From Sequoia sempervirens (taxonomy: Eukaryota; Streptophyta; Pinopsida; Cupressales; Cupressaceae), in assembly GCA_007258455.2 (NCBI GenBank), contig VDFB02000003.1, forward strand, positions 37,079,733-37,143,732: a stretch of DNA of 64,000 nucleotides, written 5' to 3'. Position numbers and translations under genes: made by a program. The first letter of the stretch is position 1; each line of letters starts with the position of its first letter. The notes below the pieces were generated by a model. It was given only the letters and a program-made list of their open reading frames with translations. It had not been told where the DNA came from and did no database searches. Shown here piece by piece: positions 1-11,979 of this stretch.

Positions 1-1400
1 TTATCCTAGAGCCTTTGCATCTAGTCCAAAGACGAGGGGATTTGGTATCTACTATCCATGACCACATGACTCAAGATAAAGCATTAGCAGATAAGTGGAT
101 CCTTAATTTATTGGATTAACACTAGAAGATCCTTGTTTGACATAGGATCCAACCAAATTCAAGCTCCTGAGCACCTAAGACAATCTAAACAATTGACAAA
201 TGTTATTTAGAATTCTGGTGGCTCAATTCATCAAAATCTAAGATTGTTGTGCCATTCAAAGAGATTGAACAACCTAGAATAACCACGAGTGGCTTATCAA
301 TAAAGGGTGAGTAAGGAGTTACCAAAGGCAACTAATTGTGTGAAGTGGGGTCCTTGATATGGAATATGAGAGAAAACAAACAATATTAGCATAAATAATC
401 AGTATCAAATGATGTATAGGAGCCAAATGAGAAGAAGGCCAAAAAGGTAATTGTTTAATAAAGAAAACACATAAATAAATGAATCTCATCACTTTAACCT
501 AACAAAAGTTGTGGGGGTGACTGCTTTTTCATAACCATTACTCTTAAGTTTTAAGTTTTAACTATCCTATTCAATCTAAGGGTGTGGAGTACTTTGGCAT
601 TTTTGTTATTTAATCCTTACCCAAATAATTCATTAGTCCTCCAATGTACCTAGGTCATTACCAACAAAAGAAAGTTCTTCGTCTAATGGGCAATTCCTTC
701 ATGAAGATAAGAAAATCAACTTGCTTCAATAGAAGACATTTTCTCCTATTCAAATGAGGGAATTATTGTTACTAATGAAATGAGAAATGATGACTGCAAG
801 AAAGTAAAATGCTTTGAAGCACACTCACTAGAAAAATTTAGATTAAAAGATGGAAACCACACCCCTGTACCCATACCCACATTTCTCAATGACTATAATT
901 AAGTGAAATACAGTTGTATGTCTCTTCATATACTTGTGTACTCTTTCAAAAACAACATCCACATCCTTGTACCCATATCCCATGTTTGCTGGTAAGAATG
1001 CTTAAAAGTGAGCCAGCAAAAAGAGAAGCAGGAATGAACCAAGAACTTTTGAAAAATTATGGAGTATAGTGATACAAGAATCAAAATTTATCAAAATATA
1101 AGTAACACACTAAGAGAAGAGGATCCAAACTGATTTAGTTTCTCAATGAGGAGGGGTTTCCCCTTTATAATGATCAAGAATGTTTTTAACTTGAGCATTA
1201 TGTTCAATGTTGATACTGAGATTATATTGTGGTTAAACTAACATTTAAAATGTCAATGATGAGCTTCTTGATGGGTGTCTTTGGTTTGTATCAAGGGGTT
1301 GCAACACAATGCATGAATGCATTATGGCTTGGTGGTTGTCATGGAAAGAAATTGTTGGAGAGGGGTTGGGGTTTCTCAGCTGATCCATTGTCTGTTGAAG
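1..1400. other. Gene-free AT-rich stretch
   Basis: I see no open frame with recognisable protein features, no splice-like structure and no obvious repeat here. The base composition and lack of coding signal match old, decayed repeat DNA. Confidence 0.5.
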
Positions 1401-4400
1401 TGTAATGTCCCCTTCTCGCTCGTGAGCAGTGCAGTGATTCAATTAGCCTATTCCAGAGTTTTCGTAGGCTAGTTGATGTGGTTAGGGGACTCAATTGCTA
1501 GCATTGATGTTCAGTGTTGGGGTTTCTGGAGGAGTTTCTATTTATAGCAGTGGCCGGTCTTGATGTTGCTATCTTCAGTTGGTCACTGTATTCTTCTATG
1601 GTCTTCAATTTCGCTTAGTTTGGGTGTTCGGCATATACTTACTATTTATAGTAAGTCACCTTTGGGGGAGTTGGTCCCAGGCCAGTATACTCGCAGCAGC
1701 ATTATCACTCAATTTATTGTTAGAGAGCCTAAGGTTCCAGTTTTTGATATTTGCTTAATTCGACCACTTAAGTTATTTTATAAACTTATGTTGAGGGGAA
1801 AAGTGGTCATAGAAAAGTGTACCTTGAGCCTAGTGAAACGACTTTAAGTTGTTTTTAAAAGCTTTATTAATATTTTAATGTCTCCATGAAGTGGACGCCT
1901 AAAGGAGAGAAGAAAAGATATTTTTTTAATGTTCAATATTTCAATGAGGAGAATGGCATTGGTTTCTAGGGTGGAATTAAGAGAAATTTTAAGTCCATCG
2001 TCCTAGTCTTTATATTCTGAGTTTGGCTCTCATTTTGTTATCTCTGCTTTGACAACATAACGAAATGTTGTCGGATTGCTTCCAAGTTGCTTGGGCTGCG
2101 AACTGAGGACGAAAACCCTCTTCGTATGGGCTGGTTTTGGCGGTGAAATATCCACCCTAATCAGATATTGGAGTTTATTATCAACTGAGATCACAAGAGC
2201 TTCATAGGGTTGATTTTTGGAGATGGAAATGATGAAGATTTATCAATACTTTTAGGAGTTTTGGTGTGCTTTTGGTTGCTTTCAGTTTTGGTGTGATTCC
2301 TGAAGATTTTGGTGTGTTTATTTGCATTTTCTGGGCATTGCTTTTCTGGACCAGTATTCTTATTTATGCTCACAGCTCTAAAATGGATTGAAGAAATGAA
2401 ATGGGTATTATTCCATTAGAAGCCCCTTCACTTGCCAATCATTTCAAGTATAAGATTGCATTTTTTGGTGGAGGCATTGATTTTTAAGAGAGGATCGAAC
2501 TTTCTTGGGAGGGATGCCATTGCTGGAGATAAAACCCAGTTTCAACCTGCAAACTCTTAGGCATTGGCTGCTGCACTTTGGGAGTTTCAAAGAGAGGTCT
2601 AGGTGTTGGAAATCAGGGGTATTTGAAGACTAAATCTTGGAGTTGTTTGGTGCTCATTCTGGAGCCTCCTTGCTGCTGTAACAAGTCACACCAGGTTCTG
2701 ATTTTACTTTGTAATATTCTGATATAAAACAGAAAATGAATGCTAAAGTTGTTTGTTTCAATCTCTATTAAAAGGCTTCAGTTTATTGTGTTTCCTGTTC
2801 ATTGCAATATTCTCTTTATGTTATGTTCATCTGAAAACGCATTGAAAACAAAACACAAAACACATCATTGAACAAGCAACCAGCAAACAGGGGTTTCAAA
2901 AAAAAAACAGGGGTGTATGTTACATGCAGCAAGTGCATCATACAGTTGTAAACTGTTTTTTTAGCATGAAATTCTAGTGACATTGTTTTAAATTTGCAAT
3001 AATTGTCAAAAACAAATTTTAATTTGTCAGCTTCTTCTAGCTTTCTGTCATAAACAGTGCAAATTTTACATGGAAATGAATTGTTTGCACTCTATCTTTC
3101 TGGTCAAAAGTTCAGGTACGAGACTTGATGATTGCACACATAAGATTACATATTCTAGAGTCTATGCTATTCATTAGAACCATTAATTTCTTGGTTTACC
3201 ATCAGATTGTTGCATCTTCTCACTAAAATCTAGTAAGAAGGCCACAAAAGTTAAGAAAAGCTACTTGGTAAGGTTATCTAATCATGTATCAGAGTTATGA
3301 TCTAGAAAGATAACCAGAGACCAGCACATACAACAGACAGTAAGGTTCACTCAAGTACTTTACTCCAAAGTCGGATGTGAGATATCTAACACAAAAACAT
3401 ACATTGAAGTTAACAGTATTGGGTAGATTTTATTGCATAGGAATGAATTTGAACTGCCTTGATAGTGTTGTGTGCCTATAGCATTGTATATGGCATGTGC
3501 ATGGAAGCCTACAAATTGCCAATGGGTTACATCTAAACATCATGTTTGCAACCCTGCATTTAAGCCTGGAAGGAGGTAAACAGTGAGGCTTGGTTGAGTG
3601 TTGTTTCAAAGTTTTCTTTGGGTGCCAAAATTGGCCTCTTCCTAACCTAATAGCCCAAATATTTATGGATTTCAGATTATGTAGAATATGGAATTGACTC
3701 TAGTACTAACTGCTACTATAAATATATATAGACTATGGAATCCTCTTTTGATGCGGGCTAGACATAATTGAAAGCTTAAGGAAAACCTCCTCATCATGGT
3801 TGTTTTTAAATATGATTCAATAACTAAAAAATTGGCATTCACTGCCGTCATATTGCTGAATTGTGCTCCCTTCCACCTAATTTATCAAAATCTGTATATT
3901 TGCATATACTGAATAACCAAATAATGAAAAGAATGGAAAGTAGGAAACGATGTTGTTATATTACCATACATGATCTATCACACTAACAGATAGCTCTGCA
4001 TGTTGTTTCAGATCACTCCCCAAATCCAGTCTAGTACACCATGGTGATTTATTGGAGTGCCTGCACTATAACATATCACATTGTCATTCAATGGCATGTG
4101 TCCTATTATGCCCTAATACATTAAGCAGAGAACAAATATCAAAGCTTTGGACCTATCAGCTTGTCTCTCACAAATATTAACATAATGGAAAGTCAGAATT
4201 AACTTGCAAAAATTTCTGTACTTGGAGAGCTGAAATTCTATACTACTTTACACCATGATAATTATTCATTTAAACATGACAAATTTAAACAACCATTTGT
4301 TATATCTGCCAATGGAAAGATTTCATGCATAGATTATTAATTTATTTTACTATCTGTAAACTGATAGAAGTATGGAAAGAATTTAAAAAAGAAAATGTTA

Positions 4401-4420
4401 CATATGTAAAAAAATATAGC
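1401..4420. other. Probable decayed LTR DNA opening with an LTR-like terminus
   Basis: TGTAATGTCCCC begins at 1401. The same start is seen at 7290 and on the minus strand of the two LTRs at 14,094 and 19,488. Around 2100 the text 'gaggacgaaaaccctcttcg' resembles 'aggacggaaacccttcg' near 6598, which suggests related LTR leader sequence. No matching LTR end or target duplication was found, so the boundaries are open. Short open frames here show no recognisable domain. Confidence 0.3.
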
Positions 4421-5282
4421 ATTAAACTTGCTGCTAAACATGCATGGCTATTCAACATTTATAAATTTAAAGAAAAAACTCTTATTACATTATTACAATT
4501 CAAAAACTCAACATGTTATTGTTGATTTCCATGCACAGAGATGATCCAGAAGATGTTTACTGAAAAATGCAACCAATAACATGTAGTAATTCGTATCACA
4601 TATATCTCTCCACATAATAATACAAAACAGAAATGTCAGGATCGTTACCACATTTTAATAAAATGACTGTTTCCCATAAAACTCAAATATATATGACAAG
4701 ATATAATGACATCTAAACATTCATATGTAGTATTTCTATTTTAGAAATTAAAAAGTCAAATGTAGTTTCTGTTATTAGAAATCAGAAGTCAAATGCGGCA
4801 TTTCTACTTGTAGTTTCTGCACAAAAAATAAAATAGCAATCAAAGTGAAGCATTAGACTTGCTGCTAAACATTCATGAATGTTTAACACAAGAAAAAAAT
4901 TCTCATTACTTAATTATAAGTCTCGAACTCAACACGTTCTTGTTGAATTCCATTCACGGAGAAGATCAAGAAGATGTTTACTAAAAAATGGAACTAACAG
5001 TGTACAGTAGTTCATATTACATAGATCTGTTCACATAAAAATGCAAGATTGAAAAATAAGGATAGATAGCACATAATAATAAACTGGCCAATTCTCATAA
5101 AACTTGAATATATATGATGAGAAATAGCCATATGTAGTATTTCCATTTTTAATTTTAGATATTCAAGTCACATGTAGTTTCTGTTATTAGAAAATCAAAA
5201 GTCACATTTATCACTCCTATTTCCATTAATTTAAAAGTCACATGTTGTTTCTGGTTTTAGGAAGTCAAAAGTTGCACACAGC
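4421..5282. repeat. 431-bp tandem duplication, two diverged units
   Basis: The sequence starting 'attaaacttgctgctaaac' at 4421 recurs as 'attagacttgctgctaaac' at 4852, a period of 431 bp. The copies stay alignable through 'aagatgtttact', 'atatatatgacaag' / 'atatatatgatgag' and 'gtagtttctgttattaga'. The 3' part breaks into shorter echoes of 'aaagtcacatgtagtttct' that continue to about 5360. No protein-coding role is apparent. Confidence 0.7.
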
Positions 5283-5505
5283 ATTTCTATCTTTAGAAAG
5301 TCAAAAGTCATACATAGTTTATATTTTTTTATTTTTAGAATTTGAAAGTCACATGCAGAGTTTATTTCTTTACAAAGTTACCAAAATTTCTACTTTTAGA
5401 AGTGTCATTCTCCTAAGAATCCATATCTATGTATTCATGAATGAGTTTACTACAGGCACAATTGTGGCAAGTCTTGTGTCTTGCTCCTCATTATTGCAAT
5501 TGTAG

Positions 5506-6153
5506 TGCAATTGTCTCCTTCAGCACATATCAGTATATATTTTTTCCTTTCTAGAACCTTAATCATAACATTGCTCAAAGGAAACATGTATGTATACAAT
5601 ACCCTCCTAAAGGTCCTAAGATGAAGCCTAGGGTCAAGTATGATACCATTAAAAGAACAGCCTAACAACTGCATAATGTCATAAAGTATTAAATTTGATT
5701 ACATACTCAAAAATCAGAAGGTTACATTTCATTTCATTTGTAAGAAACATTTTTTGAGCTGAGCTTGGAGTTCCTATTCAATACCATCAAACACAAAAGT
5801 GTTTCCTTTTATGTATGAGAGCTTGAAACTATCAAGCACATAAGTGTTTTCTTTTATGTACATGAACCAAAGAGATTATTTTAATGTATTGCCAAGATCT
5901 TTTACCAGAATTGCAGAACTTGCCTCCAATCTCTTTTATTTATAGCAATTGGTTCCTGAGCTTTAGATGCAACCAAGGATGTTTTCTCTTCAATTTGAAA
6001 GATCAATAAAATACTCAGCCACATAGAAAATGAGATTACACAAATCCAGAACAATTGGTCAGTTGTCCTCCCACTTTAGCATCTCGTCAATGACCACCTC
6101 TGATTGGACTCTTGTTTTGACCGAAATTGATTGCTATTGAGCACTACCTGTTT
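5506..6153. other. Gene-free stretch
   Basis: AT-rich DNA without a recognisable gene. A short local duplication is visible: 'aagtgtttccttttatgta' near 5798 and 'aagtgttttcttttatgta' near 5842. Otherwise I see nothing here. Confidence 0.45.
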
Positions 6154-7289
6154 TGTCATGTCCCCTTTCCAAGCATAGGGCCTCAAGCAATCATCTCCTA
6201 GCCTGTTAACGTATTTCCCATAGGTGAAAGAGATTTGTCAAGGGAAATAATTATAATTAAATTATTAAAAATAATAATAGTGAGTGAGTCCTAACTCCTA
6301 ACTTTATAAAGGATTACTTAATATTTTTTAAAATATTGGATAAAGTGAAACGTCAGATTATTTAAAAAGAGAATAAAAGGGAGTACTTAAATGAAAATTA
6401 GAAAAGATATAAAGAGAAATTAGGGTTGGAAGGCAAAGGTGAAGGAAAATCCCAAAAGGAGCTTATAAAAAGACAAGAGGCAAAGGAAAATTTCAAAATA
6501 GTGTATCCAGTCTATTATTCATTTACTCTCTCAATAGCTTGAACCCTAGTCCAACTATTTTCTCCCAAGATGGAAACCCTAGGTGCAGGGATTTGGAGGA
6601 CGGAAACCCTTCGCTACCCAATCAAACAGAGGACAAAAACCCTTTGTCTTCAGAGGTGATTCCATGCAGGGATTGCTATGGTGCTGAATGAAGTTCAATT
6701 TTTCAGAGCTCCAGATTGTAGGCTTTTTCAGTGTGTTGCAGTGCAAGTATATCTTCAGTATTTCCAGTTTCGGTGCATGCAGAAATAAATATAAAAGAAA
6801 AATTGAAAAGTACAGCCCATATTGCATTTGTACAGTCACACAAATCCTGTTCATACAGTGTCAGACTACGGGGGTTGTCCCAATAGCGGACCCTATATTA
6901 TGTGCTGCAGTTTCGAGGGTTTCTGAGCATTTATCAGGCCATACACAGCTTGCAACAGCAGATTGTACCTTCCAAAAAATCAGCAGCAAGGCTGTACAGC
7001 AGTACCAGCCTATGGTTTATCAACTAAAATCAGTACTGCTGTTCCTTGTATTTCAGATTAACAGAAATTTAGGTTCCAAGCAATATTTCAGCATTGGTAA
7101 ATTTCGTGTTGGGTTGTACCTCTCTGTACCTGGTTGTACAATTTCAGGAGGAATAAAGAAGATTGCTGCAAGTTATTCTTCTCTGTTATTAATTTTTCAG
7201 TCCTTGTATTAGATTTGAAAATCCCAATAATTTGGCATGTGGAAGCAAAAGAACAAAAAAAAACCTAAACAAATCCTTATTTGGAAACC
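6154..7289 (+). mobile_element. LTR-like segment with TATA box
   Basis: The segment opens with TGTCATGTCCCC, close to the TGTAATGTCCCC LTR termini elsewhere in this window. About 310 bp in is a TATA box (TATAAAA, 6464-6470) followed by a leader-like stretch with repeated 'aaaccct' motifs. The next LTR-type start lies at 7290. I found no target duplication around either point, so this may be one LTR, two abutting LTR pieces or a truncated element. The 174-aa open frame at 6688-7212 has no recognisable domain and I treat it as chance. Confidence 0.35.
6464..6470 (+). promoter_or_regulatory. TATA box in LTR-like segment
   Basis: TATAAAA follows 'gagct' and precedes 'agacaagagg'. The position, about 310 bp after the LTR-like start, is typical of an LTR promoter at the U3/R junction. 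Confidence 0.4.
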
Positions 7290-8130
7290 TGTAATGTCCC
7301 CTTTTGGGATCACCTTATATTTTGCCCTGAAATCACAATTCCAAATGAAACCAATAGCAAATTATAGTTAAAGATATAATTCCCTACTTAAAATTGAGAT
7401 GATGTAAATCTGGTTATGGAACCCTGCAACCATGTTAAATGAATATGACAGACATAATCCATGAAACACATTTAATTCTAAGTCTAAGAGAGATTATATA
7501 TATCATTATAACGAGTCCCAATGATTATGTGGGCTCAACCATAATGAGGATTGTAGTAGAGGACATGATGAGGTGCCCCAAGTATCCTCTATCCTAGGCC
7601 CAACAGCAGGACCTTATCCTCTATGGCCTCATGTGGTCCTTAACCATCATCATGAGGTGGTGTACCCAGTGAGGGCTTTGCACTGTTCCCCTCCATCACG
7701 CCAAACCCTCCTCTTATGATTGAAGATCCCTCTTCATTTACTTCAACAATTGATTCAAGTGGGGATAGTAGGGGGGCTACAACAGGGTGTCCTTGATCCT
7801 CAACCCTAGGCCCAAGGATAGGACCTTATCCTCCTTGGCCTTATGTGGTCCTTAACCATCATCATGAGGTGCCATACCTAGTGAGGAATCATTCATGGTT
7901 CCCCCTCTTTGCAGTCCTGCCTCATCCCCTTGTGACCAATTATCGCCAAACCAGAATCATATCATTGTTCATAATATTGTTGGTTGAAAATTTTGTATAC
8001 TTTGAGGATATGCAAAATGGTGGTTTCAGCCACAGTGTGTGAGTATAATACTCTCCTAATTTAGAGAAGGCTCCCCCTTTTTACTAACTAAAACTAAAAT
8101 GGATGGAATAACAACCTTTCCTCTTGTTTC
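7290..8130 (+). mobile_element. LTR-like terminus and following decayed DNA
   Basis: TGTAATGTCCCCTTTTGGG starts at 7290 and matches the minus-strand start of the solo LTR that ends at 23,563. The segment contains a 212-bp-spaced direct duplication. 'cctaggccc...aggaccttatcct...gtggtccttaaccatcatcatgaggt' occurs at about 7593-7680 and again at 7805-7890. No coding frame is recognisable and the 3' boundary is unknown. Confidence 0.35.
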
Positions 8131-8204
8131 AGGAAAGATTATATTCTTTTCTCTTCACAGAAAAGTAATAATAACTTTTAGAAAAAACTCTTATAGCAGC
8201 CTTC

Positions 8205-8720
8205 AATAAAATCGAGAGAGAGGAAATGAAGTTTCCTGAAAGCACAAAGACTTCCATCACTTCCTCCGGGATGGGAAAACAACCACCAAGCACAAAGTCT
8301 TGAAGATCTGAAATCCTATCTACCCTTTTAGAATGATTACTTAAGAACAATATACAACACAAGACAACACAAAGTCTGTAAGTATGATGCACCTGTTAAA
8401 TACTTCAAATGGGAATTATTACGAGCACAAAGTCTTGCAATTCTTCTCAATTTCTAAATACAAATGAATCCAATCTTCAACATTTACAGCACAAAGTCTG
8501 TAGATATTTAGAGTGAAACTTCTCTAAAACTCCAAACACAATAAGCAGCTCAAAGTCTGCAAAATTGAACTTGAATCCCTCTTGTATAACACCACAAAAC
8601 TCACAATCAATATGCAGAAAATGTCATCACATAACACCTTGAATCAACACAAAGTTTGAAAGCAATTTGCCTCTTTTAATTGACTGTAATCTGATTTACA
8701 TTTAAGCTCAAAGTCTTAAA
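8205..8720. repeat. Recurrent CACAAAGTCT motif cluster
   Basis: The decamer CACAAAGTCT or a one- or two-base variant ('gctcaaagtct', 'cacaaagtttg') recurs about eight times between roughly 8240 and 8710, at irregular 45-90 bp spacing. The intervening sequence does not align, so this is motif recurrence rather than a clean tandem repeat. It lies between LTR-like sequences and may be a diverged LTR leader. Confidence 0.5.
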
Positions 8721-8769
8721 GTGCACATACAAACTAGCAGAGTTTTGTTGCATTGCCAAAAGATAAAAA

Positions 8770-9800
8770 TTACAATAGACCCCTTCAAGTATTTATAGGA
8801 GAGAAGCCTTGAGAAAAAGGTGGGAGGATCCCAACTAACTTGAGAAATTCTCTCAACCACTAACTAACTACAGTTGACTTATTCAACATTACAAGTCCTA
8901 TTGTAATTTGACTTGTAACTTGATTACATGTAATTACAATCTTCAATAATGCAAGTAGCATGGCCACTTGCCATTACAATTTCTGACTTTACATATAATT
9001 TGTCAAAACAAAATTACAAATGCATAATTGAAATAATTCTAAGTGTCCAAGACACGACTCCAACTACATCATCCTTCATCTGCGATGATCTTCATGCTGC
9101 TTCAGGATTTTAGAACTTGAAATATTCAGGATTGGTGAAGATATCTCGAACTTGGAACGGGAATTTGCATTCTTAATGATCTTTGTGTCCTTGGCGAACT
9201 TCAACCTTATCACAGGCTTGGAGTAGTACCATTTCTTTAGGAAGGAAGTTCTTTTCTTCGTTGCGTTCTTTTTCCATGCTTGATTTACTTTGTCCCTAGA
9301 TGGTTTCATGAGGATTATTGACCTTCAGGCTGCCCCATGAATTACTGTTGTATCTCTTCTTCTTTTGTTCACTGATGAAGAACCCATAACACCTTATTCA
9401 AGATGAAATTGTTATAAAACAATGCCCATGCCTTGATTTGTTGGTTTGATAGATCATGTGTGCAAACAAGACTGACAAGGGAAGGGATAAATTTATGCAA
9501 AAATGAGCTCACAAGTGAATTTCGGGTTTTGGAGACAACATTACATGTGTGGAAAAAACAAGAACATTAACTTGCAATTGTGGAGAATGAACATGCAACT
9601 TCATATGTGTAATGGTAAATATAAGTTTTGCACTTGTGATTGGATCCTAAAGACTCATTTTCAAGTGTTTTTGACTGCATTTTGGACCAACTTCGGGTTT
9701 TGGAAGGCTGACAGCAAGTAAAGAGTGAAAGGTGACTTACTTGCAATGTGGAAAAACATTATTACAAGTAAACTTTATAACAAATAACTCTAAAAAAAAA
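8770..9800. other. Decayed repeat DNA leading into the palindrome array
   Basis: No gene is recognised. From about 9510 onward there are faint copies of the downstream unit, for example 'acttgcaattgtgg' at 9569 and 'acttcgggttttgg' at 9690. The array at 9808 may therefore once have extended further left. Confidence 0.4.
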
Positions 9801-9807
9801 GCCCTTT

Positions 9808-10232
9808 ACTTGCAAATCAGGTCTTGAGACCCCCATTGCAAGTGACAAACAAATTTTAAAACTTTAACTTGTAATTTGGGTCTTGAGACCCCCATTACAA
9901 GTTACAAGTAAAATACAAAAAACACAACTTGTAATTCAGGTCTTGAAACCCCCATTACAAGTTACAAACAAAACATAAAGATCATAACTTGTAATTCGGG
10001 TCTTGAGACCCCCATTACAAGTGACATATGAACAAAAAGTAATTTAAAAACCTCTTGACTTGCAATTCGGGTTTCAAGACCCCCAACACAAGTTACATGA
10101 GTTTTATAAAGTGAATAAAGTGCTTTCACTTGCAATTCGGGTTTCAAGACCCCCAATGCAAGTAAAATGAAAATTATAAAATGACTAAAGGTGCTCACTT
10201 GCAATTCGGGTCTTGGGACCCCCATTGCAAGT
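9808..10232. repeat. Seven evenly spaced 36-bp palindromes
   Basis: Seven units of exactly 36 bp begin at 9808, 9867, 9927, 9987, 10058, 10128 and 10197. Each starts ACTTG, ends CAAGT and folds into a hairpin: the ends ACTTGYAAT/ATTRCAAGT pair, and the inner GGGTCT/AGACCC pair around a 2-nt loop. Stem bases covary between units (TGTAAT with ATTACA, TGCAAT with ATTGCA). The spacers are A-rich, 23-24 nt in the first three and 33-35 nt in the last three. Degenerate units follow to about 10,355. It resembles a CRISPR array geometrically, but plants have no CRISPR and the spacers look alike, so I call it a palindromic minisatellite, probably inside an LTR. Confidence 0.85.
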
Positions 10233-10770
10233 AAATAACAAAACATAAAAAAAGTGACTTCAAAAGCTCATAAAGTGAAATCAGGTCTTGGGGACTTGAT
10301 TGCAAGTGAATGTATCACTTGCATTTTAGAACTTGAAACCCCCAAACTTGCAGTGATGTCTCTGAAACCCGAAATTGACCAAAAACATGAGAAAAATGAC
10401 GCAAATTTTCATGAAAACGGACGAGTGAATGAAAAATGTTGGCCAAAAGGACTATAGACCCAAAACTTAAAATGCCCAACTTCTGTACCTCGTAATACAT
10501 GCCTTAAGGCCTAAAAATGTTAAAATTTTGATGGGTTATCTCTAATTTTTGCATGTCAAAAATCAAGGACAACAAATATCAGTAAATATATGCTACATAA
10601 TATAATATTATATCGATGTCTAATTGGTACAATTTTATATCTACATTTATCTGATAAATAAGCATAAAACAACTATCTATGCAAACCACAGGAATTGATT
10701 ATGCTGTTACTCTGATTGAATCTGATGTATATGTATAAGAGGCTATGCCATTGATTACTTCTATTGTATG

Positions 10771-10790
10771 CCTTGTTGTCCAATCCTATT
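10771..10790. repeat. Target-site duplication, left copy
   Basis: CCTTGTTGTCC followed by AATCCTATT matches 11,119-11,138 at 18 of 20 positions and directly abuts the poly(T) end of the SINE. Confidence 0.8.
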
Positions 10791-11118
10791 TTTTTTTTGC
10801 ATGGTAAATCACTACTAAGGGGTAGCACCATGAAAGCTTTTGACTGGAGCTATGAACCAATGAGGCCACATTTAGGGGACCTCATCCCTACCATTCTAAA
10901 CCACCACCACCATATCCACCACTACCACCACCACCATATCCACTATCGCTTGCCACCATATCCATTGTTGCCGCCACTATATCCACCACCGCTACTTCGT
11001 TTGTTGACCCCGCTGTCGCTTTCTCCCTATGGCATTCCCACTCTCCACCATGGAATTGGAACCTTAGACAGCCCAACTGCTGCCCTTGCAACTTAACCGT
11101 TGCACTACAGGGTCAACA
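10791..11118 (-). mobile_element. tRNA-derived SINE with internal GGT/GGA expansion
   Basis: The element lies between 20-bp direct repeats. On the minus strand it begins with a tRNA-like head: an A-box-like stretch (TAGTGCAACGGTTAAG) about 45 bp before a B-box-like AGGTTCCAATTCC. It ends in poly(A), seen as poly(T) at 10,791-10,798 on the plus strand. Its middle (about 10,898-11,010) is a GGTGGTGGATATGG-type triplet expansion. That stretch gives glycine-rich translations on the minus strand and proline/histidine-rich ones on the plus strand. I regard these frames as by-products of the expansion, although capture of a glycine-rich-protein fragment is possible. Confidence 0.75.
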
Positions 11119-11138
11119 CCTTGTTGTCCGACCCTATT
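11119..11138. repeat. Target-site duplication, right copy
   Basis: Matches the left copy at 10,771-10,790 with two substitutions. Confidence 0.8.
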
Positions 11139-11965
11139 GTTGATGTATCATTTTCCTTCATATATCTCCTATTGAACCCTCTCCTAATTTTCCCATATTA
11201 CTTCTTGATAACTACTCAGATTCCCAATGATAATCCCTCTTCTTACTATGACATGATAATATATCTACTCCAGTTCTCCAAAGATGTTCCTTTCTACTGC
11301 TATACTCAGAAGTCTATTCCAAGTTCCTTATTTTCTATTCTCTCCTAATTCGATTCTCTATTCTTCTTTCAGATTTTTTATTTCTGAATGATTCAATGCC
11401 TCTCTTCTTTGAAATGGGTTTCCCTTTATATCCCACGATGGGGAAAAGACATAACTGTTCCTCAAAGAAGAGACATGACTGTTTATCAAGTCTTCCCTTG
11501 GTAAGGGACACATCCTTAGACTAATTGTTGCTTATTTAAAACCAATCAATGCCTTTGTGACTCTTTGATTTCCTTCAGTAATTACTCTGAGGATGATCGC
11601 CCCATTTTTGATGACCATAATCGCTGCCTTCTTTATTAATCATACTAGATCACTGCTTCTCATATGAATCGTTGCCTCTCTTTAATTTGTTATCTCTACT
11701 TATTAATTAAATATTCCTTCATTAACTTGACCGATTAACTTGTATTTATATCTGTTCCTTACTAAGTCGGCCACAAAGATATATTAATTTAAATTTAATT
11801 TCTAATGTTGGCGTCAACACAATAAAGGTCGGCCAGCATAAGGATAAAGGTCTATTGTATTTAAAAAGGAAGTCGGCTAGCATAAAAATTGTTTATTATT
11901 ATTTATATTATTTATTGTTTTATTTATTTGCTTGGTTTACTGTAGTAGTCTGTGGGAGCATGACA
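11139..11965. other. Probable LTR remnant ending in CATGACA
   Basis: No gene is recognised. The segment ends GGAGCATGACA at 11,965. It is followed by a purine-tract complement and the hairpin-forming AGATTGCTT...CAAGCAATC, the same arrangement as after the LTR end at 15,806. This suggests the outer end of a minus-strand LTR. The other end of that LTR was not located. Confidence 0.4.
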
Positions 11966-11979
11966 GTCCACCCTACCCA

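Noticed and set aside
1560..1847. 95-codon ORF
   Set aside because: No domain, no splice or promoter context, and it lies in LTR-like DNA. Length is not unusual for chance.
6688..7212. 174-codon ORF
   Set aside because: The longest frame in the left third, but composition is that of non-coding LTR DNA. It overlaps a promoter/leader region and shows no recognisable motif.
6154..7290. A complete LTR with paired target duplication
   Set aside because: The start resembles an LTR terminus, but neither TGTTT nor AAACC recurs at a plausible end. Boundaries are left open.
9808..10232. CRISPR array
   Set aside because: The 36-bp repeats with 23-35 bp spacers mimic one, but the surrounding DNA is plant nuclear repeat DNA. 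The spacers are similar A-rich text and no cas gene is present. A palindromic minisatellite explains it.
10888..11096. Glycine-rich RNA-binding protein gene
   Set aside because: The GGY/GGG codons come from a triplet expansion inside a SINE bounded by target duplications. There is no RNA-recognition motif and the frame breaks within the tract.
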